DNA of 64,000 bases from Ligula intestinalis (lineage: Eukaryota > Platyhelminthes > Cestoda > Diphyllobothriidea > Diphyllobothriidae): contig JAYGXS010000006.1 of the NCBI GenBank assembly GCA_036362985.1, forward strand, positions 13,420,523 through 13,484,522, written 5' to 3'. Both the position numbers and the translations under genes were made by a program. Shown piece by piece: positions 44,600-56,770 of this stretch. Position 1 is the first letter of the stretch. Every line of letters begins with the position of its first letter. The notes under the pieces were generated by a model. It ran no database searches and was not told the origin of the DNA. It saw nothing but the letters and a program-made list of their open reading frames with translations.

Positions 44600-45560
44600 A
44601 AAGCTTCCTAATCGGTCGCTCGCAAACTGTCCACATCAGCGACAAACAGTCAGCCAAGATTGAGGTTGAGAGTGGTGTTCCCCCAGGCTCTGTTCTCGGC
44701 CCTATCTTGTTTGTTATCTATATCAATGACTGTGTCCACAAACTGGATTGCGGTATCGCCATGTTCGCCGATGATATAAAAATTTGGAGCGTGATTCGAA
44801 CTGCGGCTGACGAAGTGCACTTACAGGAAAATTTTAATAGACTTCAAAATGATCGGCGGACTGGCTCTTTCCGTTCAAAGAGAGCACGTGTACCACTATT
44901 CGAGTCGGTAAATCCGATTATTCAAACGGCATGGCTGGCCGACTGAATGACATACCATTGAAGGAATTGAACGCCCAGAAAGACTTGGGAGTCTGGATCA
45001 CGCCCTCGCTTAAACCCTCCCTGCATTGCACAGAGGTAGCCAAGTCCGCGATGTCGATCCTATACCTCGTCAGACGAGCTTTTTCTTCCTTCAATGAAGA
45101 GTGCTTCACAAACGTCATCGGAACCTTCGTACGACCGCACCTAGAATCCGCTATCCAAGCTTGGAGACCCTGGGCCACGAAAGACATCAACATCCTGGAA
45201 GAGGTACAACGGCGCGCAACCAAACTTGTTATGGGGCAGGGCTCGCAGCCTTATGAAACACGGCTGTCGAATTTAAACCTCTTCCCATTGCGCTACAGGC
45301 AGCTTCGGACGGACCTGATACTAGCATTCCGCGTATTACGTCTTCAAGACTGCTGTCTTATATCAGGGGTTTTTTTGAATTAGCAACGACCACGAACCTG
45401 AGGGGTCATCCTCTCAAATTAAAGGTGACGGGGGCCAGGCTGGACGTTCGAAAACACTTCTTCTCAAAAAAGGGTGGTTGGAGCGTAGAATGTGCTTCCT
45501 CGGGACGTCGTTATGTCAGAATCGCTAGAGGATCGATATAGCAGTTCACGATGAATCGGA
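44600..45560 (+). mobile_element. CR1-like LINE, 3' fragment
   Basis: SGVPPGSVLGPILFVIYIND, then MFADDIKIW at 44762 (active site intact), a short frameshifted segment near 44880-44930, then NDIPLKELNAQKDLGVWITP, NVIGTFVRPHLESAIQAWRP, LEEVQRRATKLV and NLFPLRYRQLRTDLILAFRV, ending with LRGHPLKLKV and RKHFFSKK. This is the best-kept reverse transcriptase C-terminal half in the window, still 5'-truncated. Confidence 0.75.
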
Positions 45561-45564
45561 ACTG

Positions 45565-46730
45565 ACAATTTACCATAATAATACTACTTTCAATTTTTCA
45601 GTAGTATTAGTTTTTGTATCCATTCACGTTTGCTATGTATAACGCCCTCCCACGTATAGTCTCATGCGAAGTTCTCCGCAGTGATTACCCCGCTAGCGAT
45701 ATTATCAGCCAGACCTGACGGCCTACACATTCACCCTTGGTTCGACCCAAAGCGGACTGTCGACGATCTGGACGGATGCCTCTGTTTTTCCAGTTCCGTT
45801 GGCGGACTCTGCAATCAGCATGGAAGAATCAGGACGTGGCTTCCACACGGTGATGATCCTGGGAACCTATGCAATGCCCCCCCGCGTTGGAATCCCCTCT
45901 TTTGTCCTAAGTCCCACGCATTACCCCCACAAGAGTGACAGTTTTTCTCCTAAAAATCCTTGAGGAGTTTTTTCACTGTCTGCTCCTTTTTTTATCCTGT
46001 GACACAGGACAACCGGCCTCGCCAACAGTCTGGAAAACAAATTTTCTGCTACCACTGCACATATGTACAAATAGGGCACTCAAAGGAATTTTTCCTTCAT
46101 ATCCCTCAATATGCTGATTAATGAAAGAGATCTTGTGGTTCTGTCTGGTTCCTATTCCGTTTTTGATTGGCTGGCGTCAAGAGTCATAGGTTTGTTCGCC
46201 GATAGCATAGTTCGCAAAAACGCTGCTATCACGCGTACCTATCCGCCGCTGTCGGGAGTCCCATTTGCGAGCAGTCTACCATACTCTCCGTATCAGCTGT
46301 TTCAGACTGACTCGCTGACCGTAAACATGTTTGCCTACTTCCACGCTGACCCCCCTGCGGTCGCTGCCTCCGGTCATTGAAAACTTAAGTTTCCACGGCT
46401 TGCAATTACAGTGATGGTTTGTTTGGCAGCTTGCGTCAAGAGACGTGACACCAAATAACTAATGCAAGAGTCGAACAAACAACAAATTCATCCTTTTCTA
46501 AGAATATTCCTATGCAGTTTGCTTAACTCAACTATACTTATCAAATCTGTTTTTGTTTTGCCTAAATTACCGCCAAAAACCGAAAAACACCGTTCTCAGA
46601 AAGAGCTTCGAGCGGAAAATTACATCTGACTAAGAGACAATGTCCTTAATGACGAGGGTAATATTGGTCACCGTCAACTTCTCATCTTAACCTCAAGCCA
46701 CACTGGGCCACCTTGCTATATGCACAGTTA
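45565..46730. other. No gene assigned
   Basis: Two short frames (45681-45938 and 46111-46380, +) lack recognisable motifs. The less AT-rich sequence suggests an unrecognised repeat. Confidence 0.35.
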
Positions 46731-46734
46731 AGTA

Positions 46735-46915
46735 CCTGCAATTCTTTTCAGTAAACGCCATATCAATCTGGAATAAGCTGCCCAGAAGTATTTAAACCCA
46801 GCAAAGCTATCCTATGTTTAAGAAGGCTATCACTAGTTTTCTACATTCAGGACAACTTTCACAAATTTTGGGCACTGACTCAGTGGAATCTCTCTTTCAC
46901 TCTGATGGCGTTCGT
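46735..46915 (+). pseudogene. LINE reverse transcriptase C-terminal scrap
   Basis: The frame FFSVNAISIWNKLPRSI, then FKKAITSFLHSG, has the ...FFSxRxxxxWNxLPxxV...FKxxLxxFL pattern that ends CR1-like ORF2 proteins. The preserved part is only about 45 codons with one stop. Confidence 0.45.
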
Positions 46916-47362
46916 GGAATTTGAACCCTTATAGGCTTCATGCTGAAGATAATGCTGCTGAAGCTGCGGCCCGCAATCTACTAGCCCTTCAGCCGATAGC
47001 GCGCAACTTTTGCCGACAATCATTGAAGCAAGACTAAGAACAGGGTGTTCTTTTGCTAACCTTCTCCGTCCCGAACTAATGTCACTTAACGATATGCAAC
47101 TTTTCTCCTGCTGAGGTGTCAACTTAGTTTACAACTGTACATGTATTCCGTTTGTATCGTACCTTCGATGTCAGGTTTCTTTCACTTGAAACAAACTCCC
47201 TATCTTGCCAAGTATTGCCAAAACACAAATTGGAAATAAAACCAACACTGGCTGCAAAAGAGGGTGTTTGTTTAGGTTTTTTCCTGTTTTCGAGATTTTG
47301 GAAGGCACCCAAGAGGTGCTCTTCCAACTCTTTGAAATTGCCTGTAAACTGGCATAATAACC

Positions 47363-47375
47363 ATATATATATATA
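47363..47375. repeat. (AT)n tract at the Helitron break point
   Basis: 13 bases of alternating A and T a few bases before the first recognisable Helitron codon, where the element is 5'-truncated. Confidence 0.6.
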
Positions 47376-47383
47376 AGAAAACT

Positions 47384-48235
47384 CAAGATGCTTTGGTTTA
47401 CGTCAGACTTTTTGGACGCCCAGATCTATTTATTACATTCGCCTGCAACCCATCTTGACCTAAAATTGCTGCTGAACTGTTCCCCGGTCAAATGACCAAG
47501 GATAGCTGCGATTTGTCAGCGCGGGTATTTCAGCTGAAGTTGAAAATTATGATGAAAATCATCACTAAATTTAAGATTTTCGGTGAATTTCGGTGCCATT
47601 TGTACACTGTCGACTGGCAAAAGAGAAGATTTCCACACACACACATTTTGGTCTGGCTGCAGGAAAAATTGCATTCTGCTGATGTTGACAAATTCGTATG
47701 TGCAGAGTTGGCCGACCTGGCGGCTGACCCTGTTCTGTTTGAAACAGTCAAATCGCAGATGGTGCATTGTCCATGTGGTGAGCTGAACCCCAGCAGCCCT
47801 GGCATGAAGGATGGGAAATGCACCAAAATAGTGTCATTAGCGGTTCATTGCCACAACTCAGACTGACGCAGACGGCTACCCTCTGTACAGACGAAGACGC
47901 CCTGAGATTGGTGGGTTTACAGCTGTTGTCAATGCAAGGCGACACTGACGTGTGGGAATCGATAACCGTTGGCTTGTGCCGTACTGTCCCCTTCTGTCAA
48001 AGGTATTCAACGCCCACATCAACGTTGAATTTTGTAACACCATAAAGTCCATCAATTACGTCTGCAAATATATTAACAAAGGATCCGATGCAGCAATGTT
48101 TTCTCTCAACCACCGTTCAAGCAACGACGAGATTGCTCAATACGAAATTGGCCGATACATCAGCAGCAATGAGGCTTTCTGGAGAATGTTTGATTTGATA
48201 TCCACAACCGAGTTCCGCCCCTTGGACATTTAAGC
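47384..48235 (+). pseudogene. Helitron Rep (HUH nuclease) domain
   Basis: It starts in QDALVYVRLFGRPDLFITF, with ACNPS followed by TGA where the family has Trp, then ARVFQLKLKIM, the HUH-type motif FPHTHILVWL, MVHCPCGELNPSSPGMKDGK, GYPLYRRRRPEIGGF in a shifted frame, NRWLVPYCP, NAHINVEF and the tyrosine region INYVCKYINKGSD. The HxH metal site and both Tyr are present. At least one stop and two frameshifts kill it. This domain nicks and joins DNA at the element ends. Confidence 0.75.
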
Positions 48236-48316
48236 ATCCACCTTGAAACTTGATGGAGGACACTTTACGGAGGAATCCTTAGCGGATCAACTTCAAAATC
48301 CCAGAGACACGACCTT

Positions 48317-50380
48317 ACTAGCTTTCTTCTAATTGTGCCAGCAAGCTGTATATGTCCGGACGCTTTTTATATTAATGTCTCCTCCTACTACACTTGGAAA
48401 CTACACACCTGGGCCCGAGGAAAGAAAGAAATAGCGGTTAAAGGACATTCAGGAATCAAATGCGATTTTAAACTGGGTCGAATTTACATTATTCATCCAT
48501 CTAGACAAGGTTTTTACTTCCTACGAATGTTTCTTCACGAGGTTCGGGGTTCAACACCTTTTGAAGATCTCAGAATGGTTGATGGTTCTTTGTGTTCAAA
48601 CTTACAGGGAAGCCTGCATGATGCGTTGTTACTTGAAAATGACCATCATTGGGAGAATATCATTGCTGAAGCTGTTATTACTAACTCTATAAACCAACTA
48701 CGGCGCCTCCTTGCTTTGTTGATCAGGAGATGTGAGTTGGCCTGCCATTGCGGCCTCTGGTTAAATTTCAGAAATAATATGTCTGAAGACTACCGGTTTC
48801 AGCTGCAGTTGCAAAATGGTGATCACGTCGGATTTAATTCCGCCATCTTCAACATGGCCTTAATTTCTATTGAGAACATCTTGGTTCGTGAGCAACTTCA
48901 TATATACGGATTCCCTCTGCTTGACAGGAGCGTTGGAAATCAGCTCCCCACTGAACTGGAGCGTGACCTTTGCTAGAGTGTTACCGAGCTGGTAGCATAC
49001 GTTGCTCTGAACAAACCGAGGGTACTGGTCAACCAACTGCACGCATTAAACACTATTCTTGACAGTGTCCATAGCCACAGTACTGGTGATCACGTTTTCT
49101 TTTTGGATGCTTCTATTGGAACTGGCAAAACTTTTGTCCTCAAGTTGCTCCTTGCCGAACTGCACAAAGTCGGCAAAATTGTTTTGGCTGTTGCATCTGC
49201 TGGTATTGCAGTGACGTTGCTTCCTGGCGGCAGAACTGCTCACAGTACCTTCAAGCTTCCTCTTGGGTCAGCCGACGATGGTACCTCAACATGCCAAATA
49301 AGCAAAGGCAGTGGTTCAGCTGAATTGCTGAAACGATGCTGAGCAATAATTTGCGACGAGTGCACAGTGGCAAACAGAATTGCACTGGAAGCACTGGATA
49401 GAGCTCTGCTTGATATCACAGAAAACACCGCTCCGTTTGGTGGCATCACAATGGTTTTATCTGGCGATTTTCGTCAGACCTTACCTGTGATTCGAAGGGG
49501 TTCCACGGGTGACCAGGAAAAATATTGCCTGAAATATTCACCACTTTGATCTACGGTAAAGCCATTGGAACTCAAAACTAATGTGAGTGCTCATCTCAAT
49601 GCCGCCCATGAGTCCGGCGAGTTTTCCACTAGCATCTTGAAGATTGGTGAAGATAAAATCAAAATCGATGCAACCGGAGGCATCCCTTTACTTTTGTTGC
49701 AAATTTGGTGAGCAGTGCCGAAGACTTAAGAGAAAAAGTTTTCCCTAACCTCCAAACCAATTTCTTTGATGCTGAGCGAATGCGGAATTCTGGCCGCCTA
49801 CAAACAAATTAATCAATGCTATCAACAAGAGACTACCCCATCTTTTGTCAAGTCTGGAAAAACTGTACAAACCTACGATACAACAGTTGATCCCACAGAT
49901 TGAATTAATTACCCAATTGAATTCCTGTACAGTTTGGAAATATCTGGCTTCTCTTTCCATAAACTGATTATGAATGTTGGCACGCCGATTATGCTCATGA
50001 GAAATCTGGACGCACCACGGCTATGCAATGGCACTAGGTTGAATGTCCAGCGTCTGATGAGTTACCTGATAGAGGCCTCAAGCATTACCGGCTGTGCGAA
50101 AGGGGCAATTATTTACATTCCTCGCATTCCCATCACCCCATCCGATACCGCCTTAAATTTTCGGCGACTGCCGTTTCCCGTGAAGGCTTGCTTTGCTATG
50201 TCCATCAACAAGTCCCGAGGTCAAACCTTCAAGGTGGCTAGACTTCACCTTGAAGCATCGTGCTTTTCCCACGGCCAACTCTACGTTGCCATATCTCGAA
50301 TTGGTTCAAACCGGAATTTATACGTCTGGGCACCTAACGGGATTTCGAAGAATGTTGTTTATCATGAAGCGTTGGTCTGA
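48317..50380 (+). pseudogene. Helitron PIF1-like helicase part
   Basis: The link region (YYTWKLHTWARGKK, LGRIYIIHPSRQGFYFLRMF, HEVRGSTPFEDLRMVDGSLC) leads into the helicase: Walker A FLDASIGTGKTFVLKLLL at 49100, AGIAVTLLPGGRTAHSTFKL, motif II region GGITMVLSGDFRQTLPVI at 49440, and the end FAMSINKSRGQTFKVARLHL with LYVAISRIGSNRNLYVW at 50190-50330. Stops after ERDLC (48974), at 49340, and a frame break at about 49550-49930 interrupt it. The helicase would unwind donor DNA during transposition. Confidence 0.75.
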
Positions 50381-50490
50381 CGGTTGTATCATCTACTTCC
50401 TTACGGTTCCTATTAAAACCTTACTTATGATCGTCCCTACTGTAATACATCTTTCCTTCATAAGGGACAACAATGGGTTAGGAGGCCAAG

Positions 50491-50513
50491 GCGAAGCCGA
50501 ACTTCCGCGCTAG
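50491..50513 (+). other. Helitron 3' terminus (hairpin plus CTAG)
   Basis: Stem GCGAAG/CTTCCGC with a one-base bulge, loop CCGAA, one spacer base, then CTAG followed by T. This marks the 3' boundary of the element. Confidence 0.6.
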
Positions 50514-50932
50514 TTTATACTAGTACTAGTAATCACACTTATTAATGCCAGTACAGAAGACGTCATGATTGTTATTGCTTGAAAATGGAAGGCAGTTTGT
50601 AGGGAGCATGAATGTAATGCAGGTAAAATATAAGGCTGCCTGTAGGCAAAAAAGAAGACTGTCGATAAGTAGGACCTGCACTGGGGACGGAGGCACAATT
50701 CAATTCATGACTCATGCTGACACCACAGTGTATGTGGTGTGGGGTAAATATAATAGGTCGCACAGCTTGTACCGATTAATAGTGCACCGTTGCATGAGTA
50801 ATCAGGACATCGTGATAACTGGTGGTTAGGCCTGCCCCTAACAATTCCCCTTTGAGCCGAGACGTAGGATTTGGATGCGAATTCACCTGAAATGGAATTT
50901 TTTGCGTACTTTTGTGGCCTGATCGCCTAGGG
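50514..50932. other. No gene seen
   Basis: Spacer between the Helitron end and the hAT terminus. Short overlapping frames only. Confidence 0.4.
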
Positions 50933-51098
50933 CAGGGGTCGGCAACATTTTTAACCAACAGAGCCAAGAAAGCAAATATTTGGAAATATATTTCAGTTAG
51001 AGCCCTATAGTCTATTTTAAGATAAAATTCAATTAAATGTGAGTTTAATAAGCCTCTGAATTTATTCTTTCTCAATAATGTTATTGTAAAACTTATTG

Positions 51099-53028
51099 TT
51101 AATGTGATTTCTGGCGTTGCATGGATTCGCTGAGGGTTTTATAGTTTGGTCGGTAGTTGGTGAGGCTAAGCTTCATGCAAGCGTTGAGGCTTTCATTTGT
51201 TAGACGTGATCTTTTTGTGGACTTGATGTACCTACTATGTGAGAATGACTGCTCACACGCATACGAAGCTCCAAACAGGGTCAATACAGCAATACTCACA
51301 CGCTGCAATTTGTGATATGTGACCAGAAGCGTGTTCCAAGTTTTGATTATCAGCTGGTCTTCGGGTTGACATTTTTCAATTTCTGTCAACATGAGCTTGC
51401 TTGCCAAATCCGCTTTATGTCGTGCGATCATTTCCAAATCTTCATTGAGTAACTTGAACTCGAAACCTCTAACGGAGAGGCCAGGAATATAACGTAGTTC
51501 AGCTGTGTTCAGCATACACTCGGTTGGGTGAATGATGAACTTAAAAAGACAAGTGTGCTGCCGAAATTCTCCAAAGCGTGCTTTGAACGACTGTAGGAGA
51601 CTAGATGTGAAGCCAACTATCTGGTGGAGATCAAAGTTTTGAGTAGACTCACTGACTGTATATGCATGTTTGTATTGTCTTAGTTTTTCAAAATGTAGTC
51701 AACGATCTGTTTCAAGATCCATGATAAACAGTTCAAGCTTGTTTTCAAAAGCAAGCAGAGATTGTTGAAGGGATAACACTTTATGTCTATTACCTTGCAA
51801 TTTAACGTTAAGTTATTTCAGATATTCGGTCATATCCACGAGGTAGTAAAACATGAGGAGCCACTCAGTTTCGGCTAGCTCACGATGCACAATGCCCTTC
51901 ATTTCAAGGAATGTCCAGATTACGTTCAGGCAAGCTGCAAAACGGCTAAGCACCTAGCCTTTTGACAACCAACGTACCTTGCTCTGCAAAATCAGACCAT
52001 GATAGTTATTTTCAAATTCATCCAGCAGTGTTTTAAACTGTCCATCATTTGAGGCTCGAGCAACAGTAAAGTTAATCACACGGATGACCAGCGACCTCAC
52101 TTCGCCAAGCTGTCCGTCACATATCTGAGCACAAAGAGCTTCCTGGTGTATAATGCAATGGAAGCGTAGGATGGGTCTATTTTCACATTCAAAGAGAAGC
52201 GCCACAAATCCTTGGTTTTTCCCCACCATACACGGAGCACCATCAGTACACACTGAGATAAGTTTATCCATAGGTAGTTTATTTTCTTGAGAAAAATCCA
52301 TGAAAGACTTGAATAAATCCTCACCTCTTGTGGATCCTTCTATTGGCAGAACCGCAAGACTTTCTCCGTGCAGTGTCTCACCAGCAGCATAATTTTCAGT
52401 CACACTGAACTGCGCCAAATGGCGTACGTCTGTTGACTCATCCAAAGCCAGGGAAAAGAACGATGCTGCAATTATATCTTTCACTTGCGTTTCCTCCACG
52501 TGGGTCGCCATCATGATGGTACGCTCATGAACAATTTTTGCCGACAAAAGCATGTCTTGTATTCGTTTAATTATCTTGTCTTTGTTCGGAAGATTACCAA
52601 AAAGTGTATCGGCTACATCCAGCATGAAAGTTTTAGCAAACTCGCCATCTGTGAATGGTTTTCCGTTCCTAACTATTGATAAAGATCCAGCAAAGCTCGC
52701 GGAGTTATAGTCATTTTTCTGGGTCCATACATGGAGTTGCTTCTGGCTGGTTTGCATCCTGCTCGTTAGCTCTTGGTATGCTTTCTTTCGGCTATCTGCC
52801 GCAGGGTATGTTGATGCAAGCGTATCATGGCGCGTGTCGACCGTTTCATCTATGTAATCTTTTCATTGCAAATTCGGCACACTGCATAATCTGCTCTCTG
52901 CAAAAGGCGCATTCTTCGGCCCATTCGTCCTGAAATGTACGATAATCCTCATCTCCTTTTCGTTTCGTTTCGTTACTCTTTGTTGCAGAGGTTAACTTTG
53001 GGCAAATGAGAGAGAGCGTAGCGTTCAA
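51099..53028 (-). pseudogene. hAT transposase (BED-finger, ZBED5/GTF2I-repeat-like group)
   Basis: From 52757 to 51099 the minus strand is a single frame with only three nonsense codons (TAG after RWLSKG near 51954, TAA near 51815, TGA near 51703, the last in place of Trp). Motifs: FFSLALDESTDVRHLAQFSV, MDKLISVCTDGAPCMVGKNQ, RFHCIIHQEALC, KVRWLSKG, and the C-terminal dimerisation region LFGASYACEQSFSHSRYIKS, RSRLTNESLNACMKLSLT. The Asp of LDESTD and of CTDGA fit the DDE catalytic pattern. The N-terminal piece (FQDEWAEECAFC, 52846-53028) in another frame looks like the start of the BED-type zinc finger. It would cut and paste the element; this copy is recently dead. Confidence 0.75.
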
Positions 53029-53599
53029 AGGTGTGTGATCCGGCTGATGAAAGAAAGCAGTCAGATGTTAGGATCGATGTATTAGTCCACAAGGTAAGTG
53101 TTCGCGAATGGACTGTCTAGGGGACATAAACACCAGGCACTATATGTAACAAAGCCGGCTGGCTAATGCGCATAAGATAGCCTTGCCTGACAGCGTGACC
53201 TTGACTGAGCTGAGGTCAAGTCTGCGGCTGTAGTGCTTTACTAGAGCGTCTGTTATTTAGCAAGCTAGTGGCGGCACGTCATTGGAGGCAGATGGCTACA
53301 ATGCGTGCCCTCCCCCCCACTTCGTTCCCCAAGACCCGCTATCCCAAAGTCATGTGTTGCCACAACCAACTGTTCCAATGCTCTCTTGCGCTGACACCCC
53401 CGTATCCGAGGCTTGACCCCGCAGCTGCGTCTGGGAAGCTGGTAACAGCTGCGCGAGCGTCCCATTTCCTTCGGTTTTCCCGCGGTCCCGAGACCGCTGC
53501 CCTGGCGACCGTAGTTTATTCAGTCACGCACACACACCCGTGCATAGGTAGTGGGTCGTGCGGGGCCGACTAGCTCGCGTCAAAGTGCACTTTCCCAAA

Positions 53600-53985
53600 G
53601 GCTCACCGATACGTTTTTTCGACGTCTCGATCAGCCAATCACAGTTCCCACATCTACACGGTTTGGGCCAAGTGACATATAGCAAGCTTGCACGCGTTCC
53701 CGACGCAAGCTGCTTCTTTGCTTAAAATTTCAAGTCCAACTTTGCCAATAAACGCCCTCTCTCTGTCTGCTGGCCTAACTGCTCTCAAACAGTCACTTGG
53801 GACCCGGTCAATCTCCTGAGCGGACGTGTTCTCCCAAGTCAGACTTCTTCTTTCTATTCTCCCTTCCGTGTGTACACAATATACTCTTCCCTCTACTCTG
53901 GCCTTTAACGACTTCTCCTCTGAAGATCGCAGTAGCTGGGTTTGACTCATTTAACCCCCTGCGATACACACACAGGCGTCCAAAT
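53600..53985 (+). repeat. Solo LTR, family A copy 2, nested in the hAT
   Basis: CGCCCTCTCTCTGTCTGCTG, CCTAACTGCTCTCAAAC, the block TGTGTACACAATATACTCTT and the end GAAGATCGCAGTAGCTGGGT followed by CCCCCTGCGATACA. The poly(A) signal AATAAA is changed to AATATA here. It lies between the hAT transposase and the right terminus. Confidence 0.6.
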
Positions 53986-54084
53986 ACCTAAAGGCCATTT
54001 AAAAACTCCATTCCTCGGCCTCTGCGGGCGACATTCCCTCGGACAATTGCAAGACACCAATAACAGAACAATTGAATCTGCTCC

Positions 54085-54265
54085 GCAATCCTACTGAACC
54101 AGCTGTCACCACTGTCTCAAGCTCTCTCAAGTCTGGCTGGGCGCAATCAACACTAGCCCTGGCTTGGCCAGTGGCCACTGCCACCTGGGACTGCAATTGG
54201 GAGTTCTGTACACAATAAATCACTCCTTCTGGTGACTTGTGTCTTATAACTTCCAACCTGGGATT
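54085..54265 (+). repeat. LTR-like sequence, family B copy 2 (partial)
   Basis: The 3' half only: GTTCTGTACACAATAAATCA and a T-rich end. It resembles 35590-35735. Confidence 0.35.
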
Positions 54266-54419
54266 TGGCCTGATGATTGTAGTGATCCAAGTACAACATA
54301 CTACTAAGACCCCTAAAGAATAGCCAAAATCATAAAATCTGAATTTTATGAAAGAGTCATATGTGATCATCAGAAGAGCCATATATGGCTCGCGAGCCAT
54401 GGGTTGCCGATCCGGGCAC

Positions 54420-55850
54420 AAAACACATCAGTAACCAGCCACTGACTAATAAAAGAGGAAGCCTATTAGGCATACCTATCATACTACTTGTGCTGAGCTA
54501 GTAGTTATATTTTATTACTATTTAGACTAATCAACCACTTTTGACCTGCAAACATGCAATTGACGTTTATTTTTCAAATTTTCTGTTTTTATCTATCAAT
54601 TTTCTGGCTATCTTTTTACCAATAGGGAGCTCAAAGGCGTTTGCCTATTTTCCTTAGAAAACTGATACTCATATACAGGCTTGATGTTGACATCTTGCAG
54701 GTCACAAGAAATGGGATTAAGCTTCTGTGAGCACACGGAATGAATGCAATCGTTGTAGAGAATGAAACACGTTCTGCGGTTTCAGTGCTGAAAGGGATAT
54801 CTTGCAGAATGTTCTCACTGATCCAACAAATTAAGAATTGGACAGTGGCTATGCTTCGGTTGTAGGACGGGCCTCGTAAGGTCTGATATTCAAATGTCTA
54901 AAAAATTAGGTAGTAAATTAGAATTATAATCGACAACAACATTGAAAGTTGCCCAAAAATTGGGTCATTTGAGCAAAAATCCCTCAAATTTGTCCCTCAC
55001 CATTACAAACAGCGGCTGATCGAGCGTAGTTCTGTTGACTTATCAGGAGAACTTCAACTCCAGTGGTCAATTACCTCTGATTTCAAATAACAGGTCTTAT
55101 CCGATGTAGACTGCGGTATAGTTGATTAATGATTGTAGATACCAACTGAGTAGGCATTCCATTTTCTTTGCCTTTTTTCCACTAAACTAACAAGAATATA
55201 CTTATTTAACAACCCTTTGATGGGTCCATAACACTCGATCCCGAGTAATTAATCTGTACTTCAATTTATGGGTGAAAACTTGAACTATGCCAGCAATAGT
55301 AGGAGTGAACTCGATCCCAATGTACAGCCCGTTAAGAGGAAAAATACAAGTGGCAAACTGTTACTGAATTGTCGCATTTTAACTTCGCGTGCACTTACTT
55401 CTGCGAACGATGCTTTCCATGGGATAAAAGAATCAGGGTATAATCACCACTTCAGCAAGAACGTTCGATTTCATGTAATGCCTCATCCAGCCTCCTAGTT
55501 TTCCCCGAATCTGGTGGGCAGCTCGTCCGTTACAGAAAAAACAAGGACCAGTGTTATCTCGGAGGAGAGAGTGAATTGGAAATTTTCCACTGCTTCCACA
55601 TCCCCCTTACTTCTGAAGTTCAGCGGTTTACAATAACGAGATGAGGTTAAGGTAATTAGGTGCAATTTGGGTGCAACGGCTTGTGGGCCAGAAAACCGCC
55701 TTCTGCAAGGACCAAACACATTCCCAATCCGTGTAGGGAATAAACGTATTGCGTGATTACCAGGCTCGGTTCTCGTCTGGCTTCCTACCTTCAGGATAAT
55801 TAGTTCCTGAATAAATGAATGTTCATACATTTTTAGCGACCTTGTACTCT
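54420..55850. other. No gene seen
   Basis: AT-rich sequence right of the hAT terminus, with short random frames. Confidence 0.4.
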
Positions 55851-55854
55851 ATCA

Positions 55855-56200
55855 GGTGCATGTCCCGATGTCTGGCTTTCCGGTCTTGGCCTCAATCTGT
55901 CTGGAGCTCAAGGTCGTTGTGGTCGTTAATTTTCCTGGTGCAAGTAACAGGCCACCCACGTTGCCCACCTACACGCTGTCCATCCGCACGGTGTCCAACC
56001 AATCATAGGCCGACCTAGCCAATGGAAGCGCTCTCTCTGTCTCCTGGCCTAACGGCCCTGAAACATCGCTTGGACCGCGGCTGGCTCTCATGCTGTCCGT
56101 GAACTATCCAAGTCAAATTTCTGTCCATCTATTCTCCTTTCCATTGTGTATACAATACATTCTTCCTACTACTCTGGCCTTTCACGCCTTATCCTTATCA
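55855..56200 (+). repeat. Solo LTR, family A copy 3
   Basis: CGATGTCTGGCTTTCCGG, CTCAAGGTCGTTGTGGTCGT, an ACCAATCATAGG CCAAT-type box, CGCTCTCTCTGTCTCCTGGC, the block TGTGTATACAATACATTCTT (poly(A) signal eroded) and ACTCTGGCCTTTCACGCC. Same orientation as copy 2. Confidence 0.6.
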
Positions 56201-56727
56201 ACTAGCTTATGCATGTTGGGATACGTTAGATCACCTATTGTCCGGCCGGACCCCATCGTATCCCATACATTCTTTGTGAACGAGTGCTTATTTATCTTCC
56301 CAGTCGATTCAAAAACCTCTTTTTCGAGAGCAAGTGAGAGCCTTTCTAGCTTCCTACTCCGTCTTCAGTTATGATATTCGTTGTAGGAGCCATCGATTTC
56401 TTGATGTTTCAAACACCACATTGTAGTCGTTTGCCCAATATTGTGTCGGTTGTTCAGCGATGGTGAGCTGAGGATGCAACTTTTGTTCAAACTACAGTTT
56501 AGACCTTTGTGAAAGAGGTGTAGTTATGAAGTAGCTGACACTCGGACAGAATGATCAGCTGCGCTAATCAGGAAGTGCCAAGAGAAATTCCTGAATAATC
56601 AAAACAGAGAATTCGGGACTAGCCCACCGAACAGATTAATGGCTAACTGCCGACTGGAGGAAATATGCAAGTTCCCGGAAGCAGTTCAGAAAACGTAGAT
56701 GTGAAAACTGGAACAAACATTTTATTT

Positions 56728-56770
56728 TACTGACGTTTCGGATTCCGTTGAGAATTCTTTATTACAGGTA
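56728..56770 (-). ncRNA. Hammerhead-like motif, copy G (core lost)
   Basis: GTAATAA replaces CTGANGA, stem II is GAATTC/GGAATCC-like with one mismatch, and GAAACGTC (56739 to 56732) is intact. Confidence 0.32.

Larger units (their letters stand above)
47384..50513 (+). mobile_element. Helitron, 5'-truncated
   Basis: A Rep/helicase polyprotein relic in plus orientation, followed by a 3' terminus made of a hairpin (GCGAAG-CCGAA-CTTCCGC, 50491-50508) and CTAG (50510-50513) before a T, the classic Helitron end. The 5' end is missing: coding homology begins abruptly after the (AT)n tract. Helitrons move by rolling-circle replication. Confidence 0.75.
50933..54416 (-). mobile_element. hAT DNA transposon with nested LTR-like sequences
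   Basis: Left end CAGGGGTCGGCAACATTT (50933), right end GGGTTGCCGATCCGGG (54401-54416), imperfect inverted repeats of the GGTCGGCAAC type found in this hAT group, and a transposase on the minus strand in between. I could not see an 8-bp target duplication. Family A and B LTR-like sequences at 53.6-54.26 kb sit between the transposase start and the right end, inflating the element. Confidence 0.7.
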
